From contig NZ_FYEK01000027.1 of assembly GCF_900187885.1 (NCBI RefSeq), positions 273,630 to 337,629 on the forward strand: a stretch of DNA of 64,000 bases, in the 5' to 3' direction. The first letter of the stretch is position 1; each line of letters starts with the position of its first letter. Position numbers and translations under genes: made by a program. Below are positions 1 through 7,839 of this stretch, one piece after another. The stretch is from Thermoflexus hugenholtzii JAD2. GTDB lineage: Bacteria > Chloroflexota > Anaerolineae > Thermoflexales > Thermoflexaceae. The notes beneath the pieces are model-generated. The model was not told where the DNA came from. It ran no database searches and saw only the letters and a program-made list of their open reading frames with translations.

Positions 1-13
1 GTCGCTCCCCCGG

Positions 14-1273
14 TCATTCGTAGCGGAGGGCGACGATGGGGTCGAGCCGGGCGGCGCGCCAGGCCGGGTAGAGGCCGAAGAAGAGCCCGACGGCGGCGCT
101 CACCCCCACGGCCAGGAGCACGGTATCCAGGCCCACCGCCGCCCGCACCTCTCCGCCGCTCAGGGCGTTGATCGTCGAGGCCAGGGCGATCCCGGCCCCG
201 GTCCCCAGGATGCCGCCGAGCATCGTGATTAGGATGGCCTCGGTAAGGAACTGGAGCAGGATGTCTCGCTGACGGGCTCCCACGGCCTTGCGCAGGCCGA
301 TCTCCCGCGTCCGCTCGGTCACCGACACCAGCATGATGTTCATGATCCCGATGCCCCCCACGATCAGGGAGATGGCGCCCAGCGCCCCCAGGAACACGGT
401 AAGCACGCTGGAGATCTGCCCGAAGATCGAGATCAGCTCGAACTGGGTCAGGATGGCGAAGTCGTCTTCATCCCAGAAGCGAATGCGGTGTCGCTCCCGC
501 AGGAGCTCCGTGATCCGCCGGACGATTTCGTCCGTGTATTCCGATCGGGCGGCTTGGAGCATGATCCCGGTCACCAGCAGCTCCCCGGTTCGCGGATCCC
601 GGGCGTCGTAGAGCATCTCCTGGGCCACCGTGATCGGGATGAAGGCCAGGTCGTTGTAGTCCCCGAAGGCGTTGCCGCCCTTATCCGACATCACCCCGAT
701 CACCCGGAAGGGGACCCCGTTGATGCGCACCGTCCGCCCCACCGGGTTGGGGACGTCCGGGAAGAGGCGGCGGGCTGGGGTGAGGCCCAGCACGATCACC
801 CGGGAGCGGTTGAGGAGATGGGCCTCCTCGAGGAATGTGCCGTGCTGGGGAGGCCAGTTGCGGGCGGGAGCGTAGCCCGGGGTGGTCCCCAGGATCACCG
901 TCACCGCCTCCCGGCCCTCGCTCTCCAGAGGCCCGAAACGCTGGATCACCGGGACGACGACGGTGACCCGGCCGCGCACCTCTTGTTCGATGGCGCGCAC
1001 ATCCCGCATGGTGAGGGAGGAGATATCCTGCAGCGCGGCCCCTGCGGATGGGCCCTCCGCCGCCGCCCGTGGGATCACGAAGATCAAGTTGGTGCCGAGG
1101 GCGGCGAACTGGTCCTGGATGTAATTCTGCACCCCGCGGCCGATGGCCACCATGGCGATGACGGCAGCCACCCCGATCAGGATGCCCAGGAGGGTGAGGA
1201 CCGCCCGCAGGCGGTTGGCGGCCAGAGTCTCGAAGGCCTGCTGGATGTTCTCCCTCCACAGCGCCGTCCGCAT
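14..1273 (-). CDS. MacB/FtsX-type ABC transporter permease
   Basis: Inner-membrane permease of a MacB-like ABC exporter, 419 aa. One membrane segment lies near residues 20-43 (RAVLTLLGILIGVAAVIAMV). It is followed by a large extracytoplasmic MacB core domain to about residue 275, then three C-terminal membrane segments. The cytoplasmic motif TERTREIGLRKAVGA near residue 318 is the hallmark of FtsX/MacB permeases and contacts the ATPase. The ATG at 1273 has an AAGGAG ribosome site 6 nt upstream. It is the third gene of a TetR-adaptor-permease operon, 35 nt behind the adaptor. No ATP-binding subunit lies between adaptor and permease, so it may be beyond the left edge. Substrate cannot be read from sequence. 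Confidence 0.93.
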   Translation of the reverse strand: MRTALWRENIQQAFETLAANRLRAVLTLLGILIGVAAVIAMVAIGRGVQNYIQDQFAALGTNLIFVIPRAAAEGPSAGAALQDISSLTMRDVRAIEQEVRGRVTVVVPVIQRFGPLESEGREAVTVILGTTPGYAPARNWPPQHGTFLEEAHLLNRSRVIVLGLTPARRLFPDVPNPVGRTVRINGVPFRVIGVMSDKGGNAFGDYNDLAFIPITVAQEMLYDARDPRTGELLVTGIMLQAARSEYTDEIVRRITELLRERHRIRFWDEDDFAILTQFELISIFGQISSVLTVFLGALGAISLIVGGIGIMNIMLVSVTERTREIGLRKAVGARQRDILLQFLTEAILITMLGGILGTGAGIALASTINALSGGEVRAAVGLDTVLLAVGVSAAVGLFFGLYPAWRAARLDPIVALRYE

Positions 1274-1308
1274 TCAAAGCTCCTTTCCGAAGGATGGCAC
1301 AGGTAGGA

Positions 1309-2691
1309 TCAGCGCCCGAAGAAGATCCGGAAGGAGGAGGCCGGTTGCACCTCGCTCAGGGCCACTCGGTCGCCCTCCTGCAGCCCTTCCAGGACCTCGC
1401 TCTCCGTCTCCCCCTGGGCGCCCAGGCGGATCTCGACTTCCTCCACCCGGTCGCCGATCACCCGATACACGAAAGCCCGGCCGGTCTCCCGATCCCGCCG
1501 GACGGCGGCGTTGGGCACCAGGAGCACGTTCTCCCGGCGCTCCACCTCGATCTCCACAGTGGCGCTCATGCCGGCGCGCAGAACGGGATCCCGCTCATCC
1601 AGCACCACGCGGACCCGGTAGGTGGCGGCGCCGCCGGTCTCCGTGGCGGCGGGGGCGATGGCGTCGATGTGCCCGCGGAAGGACCGGCCCGGCAGGGCGT
1701 CCAGGGTGATCTCCACCGGCATCCCTTCCTTCAAGCGCACGACATCGACTTCATCGACGGTCAGGTCCAGATAGAGATCGCTCAAATCAGCCAGGATGAT
1801 GGCCCCGCCGGGGATGCCGGCCCCGACCACCTGGCCGATTTCGATGTTCACCGCGATGACGGTGCCATCGAAGGGAGCCAGCAGCGTCGCCTGCTCTAGG
1901 CGGCGGCGGGCCTGCTCCAGCTGCAGGCGGGCCTGCTCCAGCTGCAGCCGCGTCCGCTCCACGGTGAGGGCGTCCGGCTGAAGCCGGGCCAGGCTGGCCT
2001 GAGCCTGCGCCAGCTGGGCTCGAGCGGCCTCCAGCTGCTCCGGCCGCGCCCCGGCCTTCATCTTCTCGTATTGCAGGCGGGCGATCTCCGCCTGGAGCTC
2101 CGCCTGTCCCACCCGGGCCCGGGCCAGGTCGACGTCGATGGGGGCGGAGAGGGGAGAGCCGGCGGTTTTATCCCGGGTCAGCTGGGCCTGCCAGATGGCG
2201 TTCTTGGCCACCTCGTAGTTCAGCCGGGCGATCTCCAGATCCATGGGATCCGGGCCCTGCTCCAGGGCCCGGAGGGCGGCTTGCGCGCTGCGCACCGCCG
2301 CACGGGCCGCGGCCAGCTCTTCCGGCTTCGGCCCCTGAACGGTCTGGCTGTAGACCACCTGCTGGGTGAGATAAGCGACCTCCGCCTGGCGCACCGCCAG
2401 CTCCAGATCCGTGGTGTCCAGGCGGGCCAGGGGTTGCCCTTCGCGCACCGCCTCGCCTTCCCGAACGAAGATCTCGGCCACCGTGCCGGCGGTGGCGAAG
2501 TTCAGCACAGCCTGGGCGCGGGGACGGATCTTCCCCGCCGCGCTCAGGGTGACCCGGAGGGTCCCCCGCCGGATCGTTGCGGTCTCCGGCAGGGCGGGGG
2601 AACGCCCCCGGGCTTGCGCTAAGAAGGCCCCGGCCCCGATGAGGGCGAGGAAGAGCAATCCGCTGAGGAGCCATCGAACGCGGCCTTTCAT
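1309..2691 (-). CDS. Periplasmic adaptor (HlyD/MacA-type) of efflux system
   Basis: Membrane-fusion protein, 460 aa, that would link the neighbouring FtsX-type permease to extracytoplasmic export. An N-terminal hydrophobic segment (about residues 6-26) acts as anchor or signal. The split biotinyl-lipoyl-like barrel is visible as GTVAEIFVREGEAVREGQPL near residue 68 and LLAPFDGTVIAVNIEIGQVV near residue 270, bracketing a long alpha-helical hairpin rich in Leu, Gln, Ala and Arg. A beta-barrel and membrane-proximal domain follow (VEITLDALPGRSFRGHIDAI). The start ATG at 2691 has GGAGGA 6 nt upstream and lies 18 nt after the regulator gene, so it is probably cotranscribed. Part of the helical hairpin is encoded by a 21-bp tandem repeat. 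Confidence 0.93.
   Translation of the reverse strand: MKGRVRWLLSGLLFLALIGAGAFLAQARGRSPALPETATIRRGTLRVTLSAAGKIRPRAQAVLNFATAGTVAEIFVREGEAVREGQPLARLDTTDLELAVRQAEVAYLTQQVVYSQTVQGPKPEELAAARAAVRSAQAALRALEQGPDPMDLEIARLNYEVAKNAIWQAQLTRDKTAGSPLSAPIDVDLARARVGQAELQAEIARLQYEKMKAGARPEQLEAARAQLAQAQASLARLQPDALTVERTRLQLEQARLQLEQARRRLEQATLLAPFDGTVIAVNIEIGQVVGAGIPGGAIILADLSDLYLDLTVDEVDVVRLKEGMPVEITLDALPGRSFRGHIDAIAPAATETGGAATYRVRVVLDERDPVLRAGMSATVEIEVERRENVLLVPNAAVRRDRETGRAFVYRVIGDRVEEVEIRLGAQGETESEVLEGLQEGDRVALSEVQPASSFRIFFGR
1890..1952. repeat. 21-bp tandem repeat inside adaptor coiled coil
   Basis: Three adjacent 21-bp units starting at 1890, 1911 and 1932 share the core CCTGCTCCAGCTGCAG on the plus strand; the last two are almost identical and the first is diverged. 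On the coding strand each unit encodes a seven-residue heptad (LEQARxx-like) of the adaptor's helical hairpin. The array therefore sets the length of the coiled coil in heptad steps. Confidence 0.75.
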
Positions 2692-2709
2692 GAAGCGTCC
2701 TCCTAAAGT

Positions 2710-3315
2710 TTAGGTTCGAGAGGGATCCTCGATGCCTCGGAGCACGAGGGTGGCCAGCTGGTTGGCGATCTGTTCCGGGGGGAGGGCCGCCAGCTCGGGA
2801 TCCAGCTCCATGCCGAAGACGGTCACGCCGTGCAGGGCGCCCCAGATGGCCCACATCACCAAGGCGGGGTGCAGCGGACGATAGCGTCCCTGACCCAGCT
2901 CCGCCACCAGCATGCGGCGCACTTCCTCCAGAAGCGGCCGCGCGATCTGATCCAGGAAGGCCCGGCGCACGGCTTCGTCGGTGCGGATCTCCTGATACAG
3001 GGCCTGCATGAGCGGCAGTTGCGCGCGCATCGCGACCAGGCGCTCCCGGAGGAACTCCTCCAGCCAGCGCTGCGGCTCCATGGCCGGTAGCGCCTGCAGG
3101 TGGCGCTGAATCGGCTGGACGGTCAGGGCCTCAAACATCGCCAGCAGGAGATGCCGTTTGGTTGGGAAGTAGCGGAACAGCGTGCCCTCCGCCACCCCGG
3201 CCTCCCGGGCGATCTGCCGGGTGGTTGCTCCCCGAAACCCGTGCTGGGCGAAGACCCGGGCCGCCGCCTCTAAGATCTGCGTCCGCCGGATCTCCGGAGC
3301 CTTCCGCGGCCCCAT
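2710..3315 (-). CDS. TetR/AcrR-family transcriptional regulator
   Basis: Ligand-responsive repressor expected to control the adaptor/permease operon that follows it. The N-terminal helix-turn-helix is clear: RRTQILEAAARVFAQHG, then TTRQIAREAGVAEGTLFRYF near residues 30-50. The C-terminal all-helical ligand domain is divergent, as usual in the family. I place the start at the ATG at 3315 (MGPRKAP; 201 aa) because GGAGG lies 5 nt upstream. An in-frame ATG at 3327 and a GTG at 3342 are possible, but the GTG lies inside the palindromic operator. Autoregulation is likely, since the operator overlaps the gene's own start region. Confidence 0.92.
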   Translation of the reverse strand: MGPRKAPEIRRTQILEAAARVFAQHGFRGATTRQIAREAGVAEGTLFRYFPTKRHLLLAMFEALTVQPIQRHLQALPAMEPQRWLEEFLRERLVAMRAQLPLMQALYQEIRTDEAVRRAFLDQIARPLLEEVRRMLVAELGQGRYRPLHPALVMWAIWGALHGVTVFGMELDPELAALPPEQIANQLATLVLRGIEDPSRT

Positions 3316-3328
3316 CCGCGCCTCCATG

Positions 3329-3344
3329 GAGTGAGTGCTCACTC
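3329..3344. promoter_or_regulatory. Palindromic TetR-type operator
   Basis: A perfect 16-bp inverted repeat, GAGTGAGTGCTCACTC, sits between the -10 box of the minus-strand promoter and the TetR start codon. TetR/AcrR regulators commonly bind palindromes of the TGAGTGA/TCACTCA type. The position, directly downstream of the -10, would block initiation of the regulator-efflux operon. Confidence 0.8.
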
Positions 3345-3374
3345 ACTATAAAGCGGAGCGGAGGAGGCCTGCAA
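3345..3374 (-). promoter_or_regulatory. Promoter of TetR-efflux operon
   Basis: On the minus strand a -35 box TTGCAG (3369-3374) and a -10 box TATAGT (3345-3350) are separated by 18 nt. The -10 abuts the palindromic operator, so this is the probable repressed promoter for the regulator, adaptor and permease genes. Confidence 0.65.
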
Positions 3375-3405
3375 CTTTCGGGCGGGCCGGTCGCTCCGCC
3401 CCGGG

Positions 3406-3411
3406 TATAAT
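3406..3411 (+). promoter_or_regulatory. Possible -10 box for YfhO-flippase gene
   Basis: A perfect TATAAT lies about 42 nt upstream of the ATG at 3453, in the region divergent from the TetR gene. No good -35 hexamer is present 16-18 nt upstream, so only the -10 is supported. Confidence 0.4.
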
Positions 3412-3452
3412 GGACCCGCGATGGGATCCTGCGTGGGAGGGCGGATGAGAGG

Positions 3453-6400
3453 ATGCGACGAGGGATGAGGTGGCTCTCCCGTCTGGGGCCGATGGGGATC
3501 TTCGCTCTGCTGCCGGTGTTGCTGCTGGGTCCCACGTTGACTGGGTCGCGGACCATCCTCCCGGCGGATAATCTTTACGAGTGGCAGCCCTGGCGGGCAG
3601 CGGCCACCGCTTTCGGGATCGGGGTTCCTCACAACGCGCTGCTCTCCGACCTGGTGCTGGAGAATTACGCGTGGAAGCGCTTTCTCCTCGGGGCCTTGCG
3701 GCGGGGAGAGCTCCCTCTATGGAACCCGTATCTGTTCGCCGGCGCGCCCTTCCTGGCCAACGGGCAGCACTCCGCCCTCTATCCGTTCACCGTCCTTTTC
3801 CTAATTTTCCCCCTCCCTCAGGCCTACGGGCTGTTTAATGCCCTGCAGCTTTTCTTAGCCGGCCTGGGGATGTATGCCTTGGCGCGGGCCTGGGGCCTGA
3901 GTCGGGCTGCAGCGACCTTCGCCGGGGTTGCCTATGAGCTGAGCGCCTTCATGGTGGTCAGCATGGTGTTCCCCATGATCATCGCCGGCGCGGCCTGGCT
4001 CCCCTATCTTCTCGCCGCCCTTCACGGGATGATCGAGCGGCGTCCGTTGCTCGGCCGCCCGGCGGCCCTTCCCTGGACGTTGCTGGCGGCCCTCGCCCTG
4101 GGCATGAACATCCTGGCCGGGCACGTGGAGATCACCTACTACACCGTCCTGATCGGCCTGGGCTACGGCCTGTGGGGGGCGTGGCGCGCCCGGGCCCGGA
4201 TCCGCGCCGCGCTGGAGACTCTGGGATGGACCGGCCTGGCGGTGGGCTTGGGGTTCGCTCTGGGGGCGGCCCAGTGGATGCCGCTCTATGAGGTGGTGCG
4301 GGAGAATTTCCGCGAGGGGACGGCGACCCTGGAGCAGGTGCTGGGCTGGGCCTATCCCTGGCGCCACCTCCTGGTCTTCCTGATCCCGGATTTCTACGGC
4401 AACCCCAGCCACCATGGGGTGCGAGATGTGTTCAGCGGGGCCTGGGTGCCCTTCACGGTGAACGCCTACGGCCAGCCCAACCCGAACGGGGCCTTCACCA
4501 GCCACTGGGGGATCAAGAACTATGTGGAAGGAGGGGCATATCTGGGATTGTTGCCGTGGAGCTTCGCTCTCCTCGCGCTGCTCCGCTGGCGATCCCTCGC
4601 CCGCTCCCGCGTTCCCATCCTCTTCCTGGTCCTCCTCGCGGCGCTCTCGTTCTCGTTCGCCTTCGGGATGCCCACGTATGCGTTGCTGTATTACGGCCTG
4701 CCGGGCATCAACCAGCTCCACTCGCCCTTCCGCTGGATCTGGCCCTTCACCCTGGCGATGGCGGGTCTGGCGGGAGCGGGATTTGAGGTGGCGCTGCGGG
4801 AGGAGGGGAAGGCGGTGCGGTGGATGGCCCTGGGATGGATGGGAGTGGGGGCGCTCACCCTAGCCGCCCTGGTCCTGGCCCGCTGGGGGATGCCGGAAAC
4901 CGCCCTGTCCCTCGCCGAGCGGGCCCTCCATGCCTTGGCCAAGGCGCCGGAGGCCTTCCCGGACGGACGCACGTTTTTCTCTTATCAGTTCTGGAACCTG
5001 CTTCGTTTCGGCGGGGTGGCCCTGGGGAGCGGCCTGGCCCTCCGGCTGTTTCAACCCCGTCCGGTTCGCCGTGTCCTGCCCATCGGGATGCTGGCCCTGG
5101 ACCTGCTCCAGGCGGGGGCGGGGTTCTATCCGGCCGCCGATCCCCGCTGGCTGGACTTCGTCCCGCCGGTCGTTCGGTTCCTGCGCCAGGATCCCGGTCC
5201 GTGGCGGCTGACGACCTTCGATCCGCACGGGCGCAAGACCTTCAATGCCAACGGCCCCTGGTTGTATGATCTGCAAGACGTGCGGGGCTACGACTCCATC
5301 ATCCTCAAGCGTTACGTGGCCTATATGTCGGCCATCCAGTCCCAGCACGAGCTGCCCTTCAATCGCATCGCCCCCCTCACCGATCCGGCCGCCCTGGATT
5401 CCCCGCTGCTGGACGCCCTGAATGTGAAATACGTGGTCACGGAGGAGGAGATTCCCTCGCCCCGTTACACGAAGGTTTACGAAGGGGAAGTGCGGGTCTA
5501 CCGCAACGAGGGCGCCATGCCCCGGGCGTGGACGCTGCCTCTGACGGCCACGGTCTTCCACCGGGACCCCTTCGCGGCGCTGCGGCAGTTCGATCCGCGC
5601 TTCCATGCGGTGGTGGATCGCCCACTCCCGGAGCTGGAGCGGTTCGGGGAGCGGGGGACGCCGCGCCCGGCGGCGGTCACCGTTTACGGGATCAACGAGG
5701 TGTGGGTGGACGCGGCGGTGGAGGAGCCCTCCTGGCTGGTGCTGGCGGACACCTTCTTCCCGGGGTGGGTGGCGTATCGGCGGCCCATCGGGGGGAGCGA
5801 GCAGGAGGAACGGTCGCTGGAGATCTACGCCGTTAACGGCCTGTTCCGGGCAGTGATCCTGCCGCCGGGCCGCTGGACGGTGCGGTTCCGCTACAGCCCG
5901 CTTTCGGTGAAGCTGGGATTCTTCACCACCTTCATCGGCGGGATGGGGATGATTTTCCTGGCGGCCCTCTGGCTCTGGGGGCGCCTGTATCGGGAGGAGC
6001 TGGAGCACTCCACCGCCCGCCGCGTCCTCAAGAACAGCCTCACCGCCATGGCCCTCAACCTCTTCACCCGCTCCATCGATTTCGCCTTCGCCGCCCTGAT
6101 GCTGCGCATCCTGGGCCCGGAGGCGGCGGGGAAGTATTACTTCGCCATCGTCCTGGTGGGCTGGTATGAGATCCTCTCGAACTTCGGCTTGAACGTCTGG
6201 CTCACGCGGGAAGGGGCGAAGCGCCGCGATCAGGTCAATCGCTATTTCGTCAATAGCTCAGCCCTGCGTCTGATCCTGCTTGCCGCCTGGCTGCCGCTCC
6301 TGCTCCTGGTCACCGGGCTCTGGATGGGGCTGTTCCGCCTGAGCGGCGACACTGCCCTGGCCATCCTGTTGCTGGCCCTGGCCCAGGTTCCCGCCAGCCT

Positions 6401-7463
6401 CTCCACCGGCATCACCGCTCTCTTCTACGTGTATGAGAAGGCGGAGATCCCCGCCGCCCTCACCGTGGTGACCGTCCTACTGAAGGTCGGCTTCGGCGTG
6501 CCCATCCTCCTGATGGGCGGGGGGTTCGTCGGGCTGGCGGCCTCCTCGGTGGTCGTCAATGGGATCACCCTGGCCCTGCTCAGCGGCATTGCCTTCCGGA
6601 CCTTCTTCCGCCCGCGCTGGGAGGACGATCCGGCCCTGCGGCGGGAGATGATCCGCGAATCCGCCCCTCTGATGCTGAACCATCTCCTGGCCACCCTGTT
6701 CTTCAAGATCGATGTCCCCATCCTCCAGGCGTTGAAAGGGGATGTGCAGGTGGGGTGGTATAGCACCGCTTACAAGTGGCTGGACGCGCTGAACATCATC
6801 CCCGCCTACACGACCTTCGCGGTGTTCCCGGTGATCTCCCGGCAGGCGGCCGGCTCGACAGAGGCCATGCGGCGTTCAGTGATCCTCACCCTCAAAGGTC
6901 TGGCAGCGATCGCCGTCTTCATCGCGGTGCTCTTCACCTTCCTGGCCGAGCCCCTCTCGTATCTCCTGGGGGGCGCCCAGTATCTCCCTCACGCGGCCAT
7001 CGCCCTGCGCATCATGATCTGGTCCATCCCCATCGGGTGGATGAACAGCCTGATCAACTATGTGCTGGTGGCCCTGGGCCGACAGCGTTACCAGACCAAA
7101 GCCTTCCTCATCGCCCTGGGGTTTAACGCCCTGTCGAACCTGCTGGCGATCCCGCTCTTCGGGTATATAGCGGCGGCGGTGATCACCATCCTGTCCGAGA
7201 TCGTCGAGGGGCTCGCTTTCTATTACGACCTGCGGCGGAGGATAGGGCCGTTGCCTTGGGGGGAGATCCTGGGGCGGCCGCTTCTGGCGGGCGTCGTCAT
7301 GGGTAGCCTCATAGCCGCCCTCTGGAGGACGACGCCGATCCTCGCCCTGCCCTTAGGCGCCCTCGGTTACGGGCTCGCCTGGTGGGCGCTGCGGCCCTTC
7401 AACGCGGAGGAGTCGGCCCGGATCCGCGAGATGCTCCCACTGCGCCGCTCCCCCCCGGCTTAG
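3453..7463 (+). CDS. YfhO-type membrane protein fused to polysaccharide flippase
   Basis: Polytopic protein of 1336 aa with two recognisable halves. Residues 1 to about 850 match the YfhO family (GT-C-like membrane glycosyltransferases acting outside the membrane). They hold many membrane segments, the early PADNLYEWQPW and LPLWNPYLFAGAPFLANGQ motifs, and a soluble region at about 540-810. From about residue 856 (RVLKNSLTAMALNLFTRSID) the sequence becomes an oligosaccharide flippase of the MATE/Wzx type, with a further 12-14 membrane segments. No stop or frameshift separates the halves, so this looks like a true fusion of sugar transfer and lipid-linked sugar export. The start is uncertain: ATG 3453, or ATG 3465 preceded by GAGGG. 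Confidence 0.88.
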   Translation: MRRGMRWLSRLGPMGIFALLPVLLLGPTLTGSRTILPADNLYEWQPWRAAATAFGIGVPHNALLSDLVLENYAWKRFLLGALRRGELPLWNPYLFAGAPFLANGQHSALYPFTVLFLIFPLPQAYGLFNALQLFLAGLGMYALARAWGLSRAAATFAGVAYELSAFMVVSMVFPMIIAGAAWLPYLLAALHGMIERRPLLGRPAALPWTLLAALALGMNILAGHVEITYYTVLIGLGYGLWGAWRARARIRAALETLGWTGLAVGLGFALGAAQWMPLYEVVRENFREGTATLEQVLGWAYPWRHLLVFLIPDFYGNPSHHGVRDVFSGAWVPFTVNAYGQPNPNGAFTSHWGIKNYVEGGAYLGLLPWSFALLALLRWRSLARSRVPILFLVLLAALSFSFAFGMPTYALLYYGLPGINQLHSPFRWIWPFTLAMAGLAGAGFEVALREEGKAVRWMALGWMGVGALTLAALVLARWGMPETALSLAERALHALAKAPEAFPDGRTFFSYQFWNLLRFGGVALGSGLALRLFQPRPVRRVLPIGMLALDLLQAGAGFYPAADPRWLDFVPPVVRFLRQDPGPWRLTTFDPHGRKTFNANGPWLYDLQDVRGYDSIILKRYVAYMSAIQSQHELPFNRIAPLTDPAALDSPLLDALNVKYVVTEEEIPSPRYTKVYEGEVRVYRNEGAMPRAWTLPLTATVFHRDPFAALRQFDPRFHAVVDRPLPELERFGERGTPRPAAVTVYGINEVWVDAAVEEPSWLVLADTFFPGWVAYRRPIGGSEQEERSLEIYAVNGLFRAVILPPGRWTVRFRYSPLSVKLGFFTTFIGGMGMIFLAALWLWGRLYREELEHSTARRVLKNSLTAMALNLFTRSIDFAFAALMLRILGPEAAGKYYFAIVLVGWYEILSNFGLNVWLTREGAKRRDQVNRYFVNSSALRLILLAAWLPLLLLVTGLWMGLFRLSGDTALAILLLALAQVPASLSTGITALFYVYEKAEIPAALTVVTVLLKVGFGVPILLMGGGFVGLAASSVVVNGITLALLSGIAFRTFFRPRWEDDPALRREMIRESAPLMLNHLLATLFFKIDVPILQALKGDVQVGWYSTAYKWLDALNIIPAYTTFAVFPVISRQAAGSTEAMRRSVILTLKGLAAIAVFIAVLFTFLAEPLSYLLGGAQYLPHAAIALRIMIWSIPIGWMNSLINYVLVALGRQRYQTKAFLIALGFNALSNLLAIPLFGYIAAAVITILSEIVEGLAFYYDLRRRIGPLPWGEILGRPLLAGVVMGSLIAALWRTTPILALPLGALGYGLAWWALRPFNAEESARIREMLPLRRSPPA

Positions 7464-7487
7464 TCTGCGCGCTCCTTAAGGGGGCGC

Positions 7488-7709
7488 TCATGCCTCCTCA
7501 AAGGGATCCCACGCCGGGTTCGTGTAAGCCCAGCGGCAATGGATGTGATCGTTGGCGTTGCAGATCAGGTCGTGGGAACAGCGACGGGCGAGGACCCGAT
7601 AAGCCATGTCGGAGAGATGATCGCTCCGCGGGTAGATCCGCTGCTCCAGCAACGCCACCTCGGTCTTCAGGATCGGACAGTAGCGGGTTTCCACCAGATA
7701 CCATGCCAT
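7488..7709 (-). CDS. Small Cys/His-containing protein, unknown function
   Basis: A 73-aa protein I do not recognise. Cys11, Cys44, Cys50 and Cys58, plus His46, His55 and His57, could form a metal site (RRCSHDLIC and DHIHCRW), but the spacing matches no zinc-ribbon family I know. The ATG at 7709 has a strong purine-rich ribosome site (GAGAGGGGGC), and a plausible promoter lies upstream. It is convergent with the YfhO-flippase gene, 24 nt away. The good translation signals make it a likely real gene. Confidence 0.7.
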   Translation of the reverse strand: MAWYLVETRYCPILKTEVALLEQRIYPRSDHLSDMAYRVLARRCSHDLICNANDHIHCRWAYTNPAWDPFEEA

Positions 7710-7743
7710 GGATGCCCCCTCTCAAAAAGGATCACCCACTTTG

Positions 7744-7778
7744 ATCCTATTCGGAAGTGCTCAGGGGGATGAAGTGCT
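7744..7778 (-). promoter_or_regulatory. Promoter region with paired GAAGTGCT repeats
   Basis: On the minus strand TTCATC (7768-7773) and TAGGAT (7744-7749), 18 nt apart, form a plausible promoter for the 73-aa gene. Two direct copies of GAAGTGCT (7754-7761 and 7771-7778, 17 nt apart) cover the -35 and spacer and may be an operator. Confidence 0.4.
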
Positions 7779-7839
7779 TTTCTTCAGGTGTGGAGGGTGA
7801 GGATCGTCCGGTTCCGGGGGACGAAGTGGGATTCGGCCC

